64,000 nt of DNA from Phorcus lineatus (Eukaryota > Mollusca > Gastropoda > Trochida > Trochidae), in NCBI GenBank assembly GCA_921293015.1, contig OV121088.1, forward strand, positions 28,557,645 through 28,621,644, given 5' to 3'. The stretch's first letter is position 1; each line of letters opens with the position of its first letter. This document shows, piece by piece, positions 13,247 through 24,205 of the stretch. The notes below the pieces were generated by a model. That model was not told the DNA's origin. It did not search any database and saw only the letters and a program-made list of their open reading frames with translations. A program made the translations under genes and the position numbers.

Positions 13247-13557
13247 GAGGTGAGGTGATATGTGTTTTAAACACTGCTTTCAAGAGTATTTCACTTATAT
13301 CGCGGCCGTTAGTATTATTGCAGGGAGAAAGCCCGCAACATCATTGTGGCTATGCATTGCGGTGAAACCTGCGAGCATCGGATGGAACTAGCGAACCATG
13401 GGTGGTTTTGCATTGTAGCATTGCATGATTGCACCCAAACCTGACGTGTAGAACAGTTTTCTACTGCAGACAAAGATGCCGAGTCCCTGGCGGCATTCGA
13501 ACAACGGAACTCTTCATCCGAAGCCGAACATGCTTCCCAATGCGCTATCCCGCCCCC
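13247..13557 (-). mobile_element. tRNA-headed SINE, near full length
   Basis: Minus-strand copy. The tRNA-like head (GGGCGGGATAGCGCATTGGGAAGC) is followed by a B-box-like block (CCGTTGTTCGAATGCCGCC). Next come the CTCGGCATCTTTGTCTGCAGTAGAAAAC block, the body, and a tail containing GCGATATAAGTGAAATA. The copy has several CpG-type mutations. It interrupts duplicated piece C. Confidence 0.9.
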
Positions 13558-13983
13558 TTTTTTTATCGAATAAGAATATTTGCTTGTAGTTAGCTGTGTA
13601 TATATGTCCAATACATTTTGCGCTTCAGTATTTGACCTTTTGCATTCGATCCACAAGTAATTGAAGGCGATCTGGTTAATTAAATTAATGTGATTAGGTA
13701 TTCCATTAGCATAAACTATCATCATTAATAATATATTAACATGGAGCGCACATTTAGAGTTCATCATGGGAGTAATCAGACGATCATCACCCTTATTAGA
13801 ACTTAATTGGTATAGTACATGCCATTCTACATTTAACCAGGTCCTGTTTACCCATGTTTCAACGGGTAATGTTAACCAATTGCATCCGAGTGTATAAACA
13901 AGAATATAGACGCAACTGTTTTATGAGATGTTGCAACAAAGCAACCCCACAACATTAAGTTGAAGAAGTACATCATTGTAATT

Positions 13984-14294
13984 GAGGTGAGGTGTGTTGG
14001 TGTTTAACGCCGCTTTCAAGATTATTTCACTTATATCGCGACTGCTAGTATTAGTGCAGGGAGAAAGCCCGCAACACCATTGTGGATATGCATTGCGGTA
14101 AAACCTGCGAGCATCGGCGGTAACTAGCGATGGGTGCTACTGCGCTGAATTTCAGTGTAGCATTGCACCCAAACCTGACTGCGTGTAGAACAGTTCTCTA
14201 CTGCAGACAAACATGCCGACCCCCTGGCGGGATTCGAACCACGGACCCCCTGATCCGAAGCCGAACGCGTTAACCACTGCGCTATCCCGCCCCC
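13984..14294 (-). mobile_element. tRNA-headed SINE, well preserved
   Basis: Minus-strand copy with a cleaner A box (GATAGCGCAGTGGTTAACGC) and B box (GTGGTTCGAATCCCGCC). The downstream body and tail (GCGATATAAGTGAAATAATC) match the 13247 copy. It lies between the duplicated block and the Tc1/Penelope composite. Confidence 0.92.
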
Positions 14295-14531
14295 TCAATG
14301 CAATTGAATAAAGAAATAAAGGAAATTCAAATGTTACTCCATGAAAACAGCCTTTTAATAAGTTATTACGCTGTTTTTCTAAATATGAAATTAAAATTAT
14401 ATTTTCAAATCTGCAAAATTCACCACAGAGAATTTTCTACATTTTATTTGACCCATCCCTCAGTTAATGTAGGGACTTGTGAGGTTAAGCGGTGTATATA
14501 TATTTATAGAGAAAACTTTAACCTGGCGTGA

Positions 14532-14533
<2 letters not shown>

Positions 14534-14584
<51 letters not shown>
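14534..14584. repeat. (TA)n microsatellite at the Tc1 left end
   Basis: A pure TA run abutting the terminal sequence of the Tc1-like element. Tc1/mariner transposons insert at TA dinucleotides, so the run is a natural landing site. Confidence 0.97.
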
Positions 14585-14588
<4 letters not shown>

Positions 14589-14777
14589 CTTCAAAAAAAA
14601 GAAACTTGACTCTGACTTTCAAAGTTCAGTATAAAGACCACAGATGCTAGTTAGACATTGAAATGAAAACTAAAACGCTGTTTGAAGATCTCTGTTCAGT
14701 AAATTTTATTCAGAATAAGCATGATCTAGAAATGCACAGGTGCACAAGTGTTTCAACATCACAGGAGTACACAAATG

Positions 14778-15785
14778 TCAGTATCGGGTATGGCCACCAT
14801 TGGCATTGATTATTGCTTGGCACCGACGACCCATGGATGCAATCAAGTTGTCAATCACAGCCTATTGAATGTTCTGCCATTCGTGCTGACGTGCTGCAAG
14901 AAGTCCTGGAAGTGTTCGGGGTGGTGGATTCCTACTGCGCACGCGTCGATCCAGTTCGTCCCAGAGATGCTCAATTGGTGACAAATCTGGTGACCTGGCT
15001 GGCCATGGCAATGTCTGGACATTGTTATGCTGTATAAGGTCTTGACAAACGCGTGCAACATGTAGTCGAGCATTGTCCTGCTGAAAGAGACCACCATGGA
15101 CGTTGACGTGAGGAATAGCGTAAGGCTGTAAGATCAAGTCCCTATACCGTACTCCTGTGAGGTTACCCACAACATGCACAAGGGGTGTCCTAACACCGTG
15201 ACGAATCCCGGCCCACACCATGACACTCCCACCCCCTAATGGGATAACCTCCTGAACACAGTTGGCAGCATAACGTTCTCCACGACATCGGTATACACGT
15301 GCTCGTCCATCACTTCGTCGAAGCAGAAAATGGGACTCATCAGTGAAGAGAACGGTTCTCCACCTTGCACGTGCCCATCTCATCCTCTGTTGACACCACT
15401 GGAGACGTTCCGCCAGATGACGTTGGGTTAAAACGGGACGTCGAACCGGTCGTCGTGGAAAAAGTCCAGCCTCTCTCAGCCCGTTGCGTACCGTTTGGTC
15501 GGAAATTCGACGCAGGCCTGGTGTCTGCGTTGTTGTTGACGTTGCTGTTCATGTGCGTTCCCGAAGGTGGAGCAGTCGGATGTACCGATCTTGGGCCCGA
15601 GTAGTCACCCTTGGTCTGCCTGACCTTGGCCTATCATCAACGCTATTTCGGGTGTTGAAACGGGTTCACAATGAAAAGATGGTCTGTCTGGACACGCCAA
15701 AGTGTGTTGCAACATCTGGCTGCGTCGCTCCTGCTTGCAGTCTGCGAATAACGTTGTTGCGTTGCGCTCTGTTCAGTCTTGGCAT
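14778..15785 (-). pseudogene. Tc1-like DD34E transposase, three in-frame stops
   Basis: One uninterrupted minus-strand frame from ATG at 15785 to TGA at 14778 spans 335 codons, the usual length for Tc1 transposases. The N-terminal part has helix-turn-helix-like sequence (VATHFGVSRQTIF). The catalytic core shows the first Asp in FTDESHF, the second in QQDNARLH and Glu in SPIEHLWD, with 34 residues between the second Asp and Glu. It ends GGHTRY. Nonsense codons occur at codon 40 (TGA), 79 (TGA) and 308 (TAG). All three are explicable by single transitions, and no frameshift is seen. The element is recently dead rather than ancient. Confidence 0.92.
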
Positions 15786-15840
15786 TCTTCAGGTCTCTGT
15801 ACCGATGTTGTGTAGTCTGAATGAACAGCGGCTGATATGG

Positions 15841-15852
15841 CTTTTATACCCC
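15841..15852 (-). promoter_or_regulatory. TATA box of the Tc1 transposase
   Basis: On the minus strand the sequence reads GGGGTATAAAAG, about 56-67 bases upstream of the transposase ATG. Position and sequence fit an RNA polymerase II core promoter for the transposon's own gene. Confidence 0.55.
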
Positions 15853-15911
15853 TAAAGCAGACGTGTCTGCATGTAAACCTTATGATCCCATGCTGCACGT
15901 GCTTTGGCAGA

Positions 15912-17969
15912 AAATGCATTTGGACGAATCGCTCGTTTTCGTCACTGAACTTTATCCCAGACCCAAATGATTCAATGCAAGACTTAGAAAATTCACATTC
16001 TAACAATGATGATTCAATAGTTCGCAATAAGAGTAAGTTAAGTCCTAAGGCAGGGAGAAATATAATTTTGGACAGAACAATCGAACAAATTAAAGAACTG
16101 AAAAATTGTGAACAACCCGCAAATGTGAAATCCAACATTAGTTTCAATGAACGCAAGGCCATTAAATCATTATCGGAAAATGAGTCAATTATTATTAAAG
16201 AAGCTGATAAAGGAGGGGCAATCATAATCATGGATAAACCATATTATAAAAACCATGCGTTGTCAACCATTGGCAATCCAAATTATTATGAACAAGTAAA
16301 CCACAAATCAGATAATGCATCATTTTCGAAGTTAAAGAGATTAGTTAACTCTTACTCTCCCTGCCTTACAGATAAGGAAAAAGATTACTTAACTAACTTT
16401 AAACCTAAGACTAGTTACTTCTATGGATTACCAAAATTTCATAAAAGTGTAGATATAAAGGAAGGTTGCCATGCTTCAAATACAACCTATGTCAAATTGC
16501 CGCCCCTTACGGATCTAAAACTAAGACCAATAATAGCGGGACTTCAATGCCCAACACATAGACTTAGCAACTTTGTAGACATCCTCTTAAAGCCATTTAC
16601 AAAACATGTGAAAAGTTATTTAAGAGATACAACAGATTTTCTCAACCAGATACCTTCAGAAATAAATCCAAATACCAGGTTAGTATCATTCGATGTGACT
16701 AACCTTTATTCAAATATCCCTCATGACTTAGGTATGGAAGCAATTCATTATTGGTTGAATAAACATGAGAGGATTTCAAAAGATTTCATTATAGAAAATG
16801 TGAAATTTATCCTTACAAATAATAATTTTCATTTTAATGAAAACCATTACAAACAAATAAAGGGAACAGCCATGGTAACGAAAATGGCGCCAACTTACGC
16901 CACACTTGTACTAGGATACCTAGAAGAGTTATTATACCGTAAGGTTGGCTAAAAGTTTGGAGATGAAATCGAAAACGAATTTTAAAAAAGTTGGAAACGA
17001 ATTTTGGATGACTGCTTTATGTTATGGACACAAGATAATGATTCCTTGAAAGACCTACATAATATACTTCCCAATTTACATCCAAGTCTATCATTCACAA
17101 TGGAAGATAGTAACCAAAAGTTAGCATTCTTAGATGTAATGGTAACCTTAAAATCAGGAAATATAGAAACGGATATCTATTACAAACCTACAGATTCCAA
17201 ACAGTATTTAGACTATAGGTCCTGCCATCCGCGCCATATTGAAAATAGCATTCCATATTCCCTAGCCCGTAGAAAATGTACCATAGTATCAGACCCGAAT
17301 AATCTAAACTTGAGGTTGAAAGAATTAGAGAAATTATTAAAAGCCAGAGGGTACCCTGATAACATCATTTTGGATGCTATAACAAAGGCCCGTTCCTTTC
17401 ACCGGGAAGATTTTCTAAAACAAAGACAACAAGAAACAATTCGGCAGCCCTACCTATGGTTACTACATTTAACCCCTGCAATCCAAATATCTATCCAAAT
17501 GTGAAAAACTATTTACAGGCGCTAGACGCATGTCCAAAACTAAAGCACGCTCTAAAAGATACTAAAATGATAAACAGTAAACGGCAGAGCAAAAACCTGA
17601 AACAACTGTTATCTAAAGCTTGCTTTAAAGATCAAAAACCTGAATTAGGTGGAAGTATCACAAAATGTAATAATCCTAATTGAGGCACATGTACACACAT
17701 TTTAGAGTTAAATTCATTAACCTTTAGGAATAATTCAAACTTCAAAATAATGGAAAACGGGGGATACATTAAGGGCGAGAGTCCGAGTGCATAAACAACA
17801 GATTAAAACACCAAACTATAGATGTATACCCCTTAGCGAACATATAAATGAATGCGCAAAGAATTCATTTTCATCCTATTTGCAAATGCGCACAGATAAT
17901 GAAGAGCTGAGGAAAATAAAAGAACGATTTTTTATTGATGGATATACCCCTAAATTGAACTGTAACTAA
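15912..17969 (+). pseudogene. PLE reverse transcriptase / GIY-YIG polyprotein, inactivated
   Basis: RT-domain signs in order are KADKGGAIIIMDK-like text (EADKGGAIIIMDKP), YGLPKFHK, LRPIIAG, SFDVTNLYSNIPHD, a GTAMVTKMAPTYA block, then RILDDCFM carrying the catalytic LDD. The thumb-like region and a Cys-containing linker (KCNNPN, then GTC) follow. Damage includes stops at 16950-16952 and 16983-16985 between the GTAM block and the LDD motif, and a frameshift near 17440-17456. There is also a TGA at 17681-17683 where a linker Cys is expected. A deletion near 17745-17765 removes the GIY and YIG core. The surviving distal nuclease part runs from GDTLR-like sequence to TPKLN, ending at TAA 17967-17969. 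The first 25 codons of the long frame starting at 15837 come from Tc1 sequence. Confidence 0.88.
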
Positions 17970-18088
17970 TATTAAATCATGCTGACGTCGCATTTACTAT
18001 ATATTTTTTTTTAGTGGTATGCATATGACGTCATGAATTACGTCCCTTGCCATTGTTACCGCTATACCATTAGCAACACAATGTATAA

Positions 18089-18129
18089 GTTATCCTGATG
18101 ATCACTATGTTGTGAAACCGGTTGGTAAT
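18089..18129 (+). ncRNA. Hammerhead-ribozyme-like motif at the PLE 3' end
   Basis: Core blocks are in order: CTGATGA (18095-18101), GAAA (18114-18117), then ACC/GGT forming stem III without a loop, and a GTT cleavage triplet ending at 18123. Stem I pairs TTATC (18090-18094) with GGTAA (18124-18128), including one G-U. Stem II (18102-18113) is poor: it starts with a U-U mismatch and only two clean pairs follow. I read it as a type I PLE hammerhead that has lost stem II and is probably inactive. Confidence 0.6.
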
Positions 18130-18135
18130 ATATGT

Positions 18136-18138
<3 letters not shown>

Positions 18139-18177
<39 letters not shown>
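18139..18177. repeat. (TA)n run ending the PLE
   Basis: A pure TA run directly after the hammerhead-like motif. With the run at 14534 it brackets the whole Tc1/PLE composite. Confidence 0.97.
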
Positions 18178-18180
<3 letters not shown>

Positions 18181-18224
18181 TTGACGTCAGTGTCAAAATG
18201 ATATAGACGTTTTCAAACTGTTAA

Positions 18225-18520
18225 TACTAGATTATCGGAATAAAGGTCAACTGATGAATCATATGGAATGGCTGATATCACAGATATAAAATATTCATAA
18301 TTGATCCAGTTAAAAGTAATTAAAATCGACCAACTTCACCAATGAAAATTATTCAAAATCAATAACTACGGAGTTCAAATGCATTCACGTACTGGCCATA
18401 TGGGAAAGATTCGTGTCTGCATTATCAGACATTCTACGATTACTTGACAATAAAATCAATCAACGGGCACCAAAATTACTAGACATTTATTCTTGACTTG
18501 TTTTACTGTTGTTCATGAAA
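18225..18520 (+). repeat. Segmental duplication, middle piece (partner at 5925-6245)
   Basis: It has the same anchors and orientation as 5925-6245. It resumes immediately after the Tc1/PLE composite and SINEs, showing that those elements entered after, or during divergence of, the duplication. Confidence 0.75.
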
Positions 18521-18639
18521 ATTTTTAATGTTCCATATTCCATATATTGACAGCAAAACTAGAATGATAATACTGCTTTCTGATTGGTTCCTCATTTGGA
18601 CTAATTATTTCGCTTAGAATTACCTCACAATTCTCCGCG

Positions 18640-19769
18640 CACGTATACAAACTGCAATCCTGAAAAGACTGAAGCGATGTTATTTCCAAAAACGGGTAAT
18701 GCAAGTCCGAAACTTCCATTAACACTAAACAATACTTTAATTCATGATGTCTGTGAACATAAACATCTCGGTCTAACTCTACAAGAAGATGGAAAATGGC
18801 AGCATCATATTGAAAATATACTGCGCAAAGCAAGTCCACTTATCAATTGTCTGATAAGTTTGAAATATAGGCTAAATCGATTATTCCTTGAAACTATGTA
18901 TAGATCATTTATTTTGCCCATCTTTGACTATTGTGATACCATCTGGGACGATTGCACCTAAGAGCAAGCTAATATGTTAAAAAAAATTACATTTAGACGC
19001 TCTGAGGACCATCTCAGGATCACTTAAGGGCACAAGTCGCCATAAACTATATACTGAAACAGGCTTGTCTTCGTTAATTGAAAGGCGCCACTTTCACAAA
19101 TTATGTATGTTCTATAAAATGGTGTATGGATTAACTCCACAATATCTGTCGATATGGGTTCCACCAAATGTTTCTGACGTAATTCCGAAAATCTACGAGG
19201 CACTTCTGGGCGTTTGTCTCATTTTAATAACTCTTTTCTTCCATCAACTGTTAATGCTTGGAACTTGCTGGATACAACCATTAGAAATGCAGCCTCACTG
19301 ACACAATTTAAAACTTTGATTTCACGTGACAGGACTTTATCTCCTACATTTAAATATTATACATCTTATGGTCCAAGGCGAAGTCAAATTCTTCTCTTTG
19401 CCACATGCGCCTCGGTTGCAGCGATCTCAATTCACATTTGTTTGATAGAGGGTTATCAGTAAATCGCATCTGTTCTTGTGAAAGCATTCGGAAGGATCAT
19501 TTTCATTACTTCTTTAAATGTCCACTGTATGATTGATTCCGATCAAATCAATACTTTTTTTAAAAACGATATAACATTTTTATAACTCTTTTATTAAATC
19601 TGTACCAAATGCAAAGGTAGACAATGCTTAATATGAATTTGAGTTTTGTAAGAATAATTGCAAATATATATTTCCACCAATATATTTCTTAATATCTTAA
19701 TCGTTTCATGTTTGTTTCAGGAGAAGCATTTATATAGGCGCTGCCTGTTTGCTAATCTTTTTTTCTTTT

Positions 19770-19811
<42 letters not shown>

Positions 19812-19860
19812 GAATGTTGCGTATTACATGTTTTATGGAAATAAAATACTGTTTTAATCA
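18640..19860 (+). mobile_element. LINE fragment: C-terminal ORF2 region, broken
   Basis: Translation gives the end of a Jockey/CR1-like reverse transcriptase. Blocks seen are NPEKTEAMLFPK, HKHLGLTLQEDGKW, a YRSFILPIFDYCDTIW block, RRHFHKLCMFYKMVYGL, and NNSFLPSTVNAWNLL. A Cys/His knuckle (CSCESIRKDHFHYFFKCPLYD) ends the protein near 19540. Stops and frameshifts near 18959, 19020 and 19210 break the frame. A TA run and an AATAAA box near 19841 suggest the 3' end. The endonuclease and most of the RT are absent. Confidence 0.8.
19772..19809. repeat. (TA)n microsatellite in the LINE 3' region
   Basis: A pure TA run between the decayed coding end of the LINE and its AATAAA-containing tail. Confidence 0.95.
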
Positions 19861-20144
19861 TACTAACTGCACTCGGTAAACTTTCTGATAGAGAGCAACA
19901 AAATTGATCTCAATGTTAAAACTTACCCGATCAGTATAATATTACTGGATAAGTGTAATTGCATGTTGTATATATTTATTATATTTTTATATAAATGTAT
20001 ATTATATGTTAATGACAACTCTTTTAAAATGATAATTGTCTATTGATTTTTCATGTTTAAAGCTATGATTACTTTGCATTGTAATGTATACATAGGGGAA
20101 TTTTTCAGTTAACTCATTGACATTTTCAAATTGAATATGAATAT

Positions 20145-21270
20145 GAATAGCGCAGTGGTTAGCGCGTTCGGCTTCGAATCAAGAGGTTCGTGGTTCGAAT
20201 CCCTCCAACGGGCTCGACAACTTTGTCTGCAGTTCACGAGCTTCCTCGTGATATAATGAAGCTTGGCTTGTACCAATACGTGCGAAGCTCAGCGTAAGCT
20301 GTAGAATCCTAGAACACAATTACAGTTGTCAGAAATGCAATCTCGGCAGAAATATTTCAACATAGTGGCTGCTGTTTGTTATATCATCATAAAAGCAACC
20401 ATGAAATCGCCATCATCTGTGACAGACAATAGACCACTTCTACTTGCCATGCAACTCTATTGTTCTATTAAGGTCGGTAACTGGGTTGATGACCATGTTT
20501 TGTTCGTGCTCAGGTGATAAGTTAATGAATACAGGTGTTCAACGAACTTACTCACCTGTACACAAGTTCAAAGTTTTATAGATTTATTTTTCTCAGTGAC
20601 TATGATTCGTAAAATAACTTGTCTTTTAGAACAGAAGAAATTACAAATGTTTTGGTCGAATCCGGGGATCGAACCCGGAATTTCCAACTTTAAGTCCAGT
20701 GAGCTAACCAATAGGCCAACGAACCCAGCTGACATTTAAAGACATTAAAATGACCAAATGTTTTAGATCTTTTTAAGTGATGTGATTAAGTTATACATGA
20801 TTAAATTTGTAAATCTTAAATGCCTACATTTAAACATGGTAAACATCTCCTTATTTACATTTTGAAATTGAGTTTTTTGTGATTACTCTGGTGATGTTAA
20901 CACTGGTTATAATTTCTGTTATGATGCATGTATATTTCAGCATGCTGCACGTGCGGGGCGATTTCCTCATGCTTCTGTCAATTACCGCGTTTAGCCACCG
21001 TTTCTTTGACTGCATGAACGCGTCATTAATATTGTATTGCTTCGCGTCTCGGGATCACAATTCGCACGTTGGTAGCTATAACATCGCAACGAGAATCTGA
21101 ATCTTTGGGAGACTTTGGGACCACTGCAAAGTGAGCTGTGACCCCCTTGCGAGAAATCTTCCTTTGTAGCTACTTTAAAAGACACCTATCCCTTCACAAC
21201 TTAACTTAACTGACAAAGAGATTGGATTCTTTTCCAACCAATATTGCCTTTTCCAAACTGGATAATCGGT
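20145..21270 (+). repeat. Long tRNA-headed repeat, inverted copy 1 (partner 24880-25619)
   Basis: It opens with the SINE tRNA head (ATAGCGCAGTGGTTAGCGCG, then GTGGTTCGAATCCC) but continues into different sequence: GAAGCTTGGCTTGTAC, then CTGTGACAGACAATAGACCAC. It resumes at ATCGCAACGAGAATCTGAATC and runs to about 21270. The reverse complement of the same series lies at 24880-25619. Copy 1 carries about 640 extra bases (20444-21082) that copy 2 lacks. The join does not show GT-AG ends, so this is an indel rather than a lost intron. Confidence 0.75.
20654..20726 (-). tRNA. tRNA-like sequence, probably pseudogene or SINE head
   Basis: The minus strand has an A box (TGGCCTATTGGTTAGCTC), a perfect B box (GGTTCGATCC) and a perfect 5-bp T stem (CCGGG/CCCGG). 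The overall length is 73 bases. The acceptor stem pairs at only about four of seven positions, and the anticodon stem around CTTAAAG does not close. It lies inside the insertion carried by inverted copy 1. A functional tRNA is unlikely. Confidence 0.45.
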
Positions 21271-21779
21271 AAGTGGTGGCATGAAGTTAGAAATAGGAGT
21301 AGTTTTCAAGTTCAAATTTTTTATTGATGTTTTTGTGGTAAAGGTGTGACAGGCGAATCTTTTATTTTATTCATTAAGTAGTTTGAAGTTTTGATCAAGG
21401 TCGTTATATCATCTGTTCCTTGTTTTCAAGTGAAATAATACTATTAATTATAAATTCATCGTTTTTGGCGTCAAATCGGAAACGCTGTCTTTTGGCAAGT
21501 CACTCATGGAAGACTGAACCGATTTTGATGGTTTATATAGTTTAGTGACCATAAGAAGGGGAAGCAATCATTGTATAACTCGATAACAAATACAATGATA
21601 TATTGTTATAATTGTTGCTCTGATTTTCTCTGGCAGTTTTGCTTTCTTTTATTCTGTTCTCAATTACCTAGTACATATTAACATTACGTTTGTGTGTTTT
21701 CTTTTTCTTAATATTTTTTAGTAATTAACGTTTCTTTTTACTATGATTAGTATTGACATTTTGATCTCGCAATCTTTGA

Positions 21780-23960
21780 AGCAGTGGCCATAATATGAAT
21801 AAGATTACTCAACGAGAAAATGCCTTTGGAATGACGTTTCCTGAATTCTATCTAACATACTAAACGCACTAGTGCACGCCAATATTTCGTAAACACAACG
21901 AATGCACATATACTGCATATCTCTCGATATTACTCACTATCCTCACTCAAGTAATCTACCTCGTAAGTTATTTAACAAATATTTACGTATTCAGGTAGTA
22001 AAGTGGATTTTTAAAGGTCGGAAGTATTTAATGTTGCGTTACATTAAATCCGCATGAACTACGATATCAGAAATATTAAAATTTTGCTCATAACCAGAAA
22101 AGCGGAAACGGCAGCCGCTATGGTCAATCTAATAACAATGCTAATACTGTGTTATTAAATCGGTTAATTTACAACATTGCTTTCATAAAACATATTTCAT
22201 TATTTGTTCTCAGTTCAGAGTTTAGGTAAATTCCATAGCTGCACACAGTACTAGTTCAGCCGTTTCCAAGTGTCAATAATTTATCCGTTTTGTGCATAGC
22301 TAACCATAGTTTGTTAAATGTCCAAGCCGACAGCGGCTGTCTTAACATTTTCATTGTTGATTGCAGGTCAATTGTAAAGAATGTTTAGTATTTCATTGCA
22401 TCGATAGACAGTTTAAGTGAATGCATAAGTCCTCTTAAACCTTAAAATAGCCAATTTAAACCATAAAAGCGTGCACTAGTGCCTTTAAGGCCCTTGTTAA
22501 TGAGTTAGTGAAAACGAAACAAAAACGGAACATTTCTCAATTCATTTGAGCACTACCGTATCACGTCGATATATTAATTTTGTCATGCTAATGTAGCAAC
22601 GAATCCTAAGCAAAGCCTATCACTGCTTATAGATATTGTTTTTTCTGTATTTAATTCTCATTTGTTGAGGCGATAGGAAGGGTAATCATAAAATCCTAGA
22701 GACAAGCCTTATCAATCACTATGTATGAGTTTCTTGTAACGACAATCTGGTTGATCAGTATTAGACAGTCTTCTATCACATGAATCTAACTTTTCTTAAT
22801 GGCATTGTCTCTCAACATCAGATGCATTTGGCGATGAATAATCCTCAAATCACAAAACAGATAACAAAAAAGAAATTAGTTAGAAACAACCCAAAATCGA
22901 GCACAGCTCAAAATACTCCCGTCTGTAGAAGGGAGAAGGTTAGGTTACACATTTCAACGCAGGTATATGCATACGTAACACCATATGTAGCTAGTAATTC
23001 ATGAAGACATGAACTGGAAACAAAACAATGTCATGAGCTAGACTTTTCGCAAAATAAAAAAGAAATTGTTAAGACCCTTGTACATAAAAACAAAATGGCT
23101 AAATGACTTCCGATAGGTAACATGCACTCCGAATTCCGCCGGTTGGGTCAAAATTTAACCTTGGGCACCCTGGATTTTTACCCCCTAAAAGACTAATAAA
23201 AATCGCACCAGTCATTCATCTGAATTTTTAAGTTTCAAAGTTAAAATCTATTCGAGTTGGATTCAGAAAAGACATTTACGCCAGGAAAATTAATCACTTT
23301 TCATCAGAATGTTTTAACTTATAAAATGGCAAATTAACACCCCATAGTCAACACATATACCAAGTCTGCATGTCATATAGTTTCATAATAGATATCGGGT
23401 ATTGTAGTTACTACTCGGGTATAAATGAGCAAGTAAAAAGATGTGGATTATTTTACTCTATGACAAATACTGAGATCACGGCATCACATTAGACCTATGA
23501 ATAGGTTTAACGCACTGTTACTGATCAGTAAAAATCTAACCATAAACTAAGGAGTCTTAATGATATTTAATCGAAACAAGAAGTTTTAAATCTGTACAGT
23601 GAAAAATTACACTCTATGAGTGTTCCAATAAAGTGCCAATTTGTTCTGATAAATGTAAACGATTCCCTTTCACTTGGCCTAAGTGAACCATTGGTGAGAT
23701 TGATGGGATTTGTGGATTACAGAAGGTGAGATCTCCTGGAGATGGGAACACTGATTGTTCTGCTCCGATAAAGTTAAGTACGGCTTATACGGTTTCCACA
23801 ATAATAACGAGTTAACGATAGCTCTTTCGGTCTAGACCAGTGGAGTGCTAGTTATAAGAACGTTTTCAGGAAAAGATGCCTAGTTATTGAGGAATTATTT
23901 AGTTTGCCTGATACCTTACTATTTGATTCTAAAAGGTGAATAAAGCATGTTCAAACTGAT
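21780..23960 (+). repeat. Segmental duplication, piece D (partner at 6680-8390)
   Basis: Collinear with piece B and including the same core module near 23620-23830 (GATAAAGTTAAG, then GTTAACGATAGCTCTTT). About 450 bases near 22100-22550 have no counterpart in B. It is bracketed by the inverted long repeats at 20145-21270 and 24880-25619. Confidence 0.8.
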
Positions 23961-24171
23961 CCCTCAGGACTAAGTCACAAACTGCATTTCTTTCTTTTTG
24001 CTGAGAACATGAGACTTTCTTTAACATAATTGTCTGTACTTTTGGAATGTTATTTTGCATCGATTTTTGTTGGCAGTACACATTCGATGGTCATGACCAC
24101 TTCCTTTGGTACCCAACTGATTTATAATTTACTGATCAACTAGGCAGTACACATTTGTTCTTCATTCCGTG

Positions 24172-24173
<2 letters not shown>

Positions 24174-24202
<29 letters not shown>
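24174..24202. repeat. (CT)n microsatellite
   Basis: An uninterrupted CT run of about 14 units in otherwise non-repetitive sequence. Confidence 0.95.

Positions 24203-24205
<3 letters not shown>

Larger units (their letters stand above)
11640..13955 (+). repeat. Segmental duplication, piece C (partner at 2160-3665)
   Basis: This is the collinear counterpart of piece A. It is longer partly because a tRNA-SINE was inserted at 13247-13557 between the two halves. The last shared part (13665-13955) matches 3400-3665 through AGTAATTGAAG, ATTAGGTATTCCATTAG and GTAATGTTAACCAATT. Confidence 0.8.
14585..15905 (-). mobile_element. Tc1/mariner DNA transposon, right end lost
   Basis: The left terminus (CTCTTCAAAAAAAAGAAACTTG) resembles Tc1-type inverted repeats and sits next to TA. 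The body carries a minus-strand transposase frame and, upstream of its start, a TATA box. No reverse-complement terminus is visible at the other side. The sequence changes to Penelope-like retroelement around 15905. The element is therefore incomplete and cannot be mobile as it stands. Confidence 0.85.
15912..18177 (+). mobile_element. Penelope-like retroelement (PLE), 5'-truncated and decayed
   Basis: It contains the PLE reverse transcriptase, the linker, and the distal part of a GIY-YIG endonuclease region. A 3' non-coding tail follows with a hammerhead-like motif and a terminal (TA)n run. The 5' pseudo-LTR is missing and the element joins Tc1 sequence near 15905. PLEs are known to use reverse transcriptase plus GIY-YIG nuclease and often carry hammerhead motifs in their terminal repeats, which matches this layout. 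Confidence 0.88.

Noticed and set aside
13315-13767. 150-codon minus-strand ORF
   Set aside because: Most of it is the tRNA-SINE inserted at 13247-13557; the remainder is shared non-coding duplication.
15340-15604. 70-80-codon ORFs on both strands near 15.4-15.6 kb
   Set aside because: They are other-frame or antisense readings of the Tc1 transposase gene.
20654-20726. Functional tRNA gene
   Set aside because: The A and B boxes are good but the acceptor and anticodon stems do not close, so only a tRNA-like sequence is reported.
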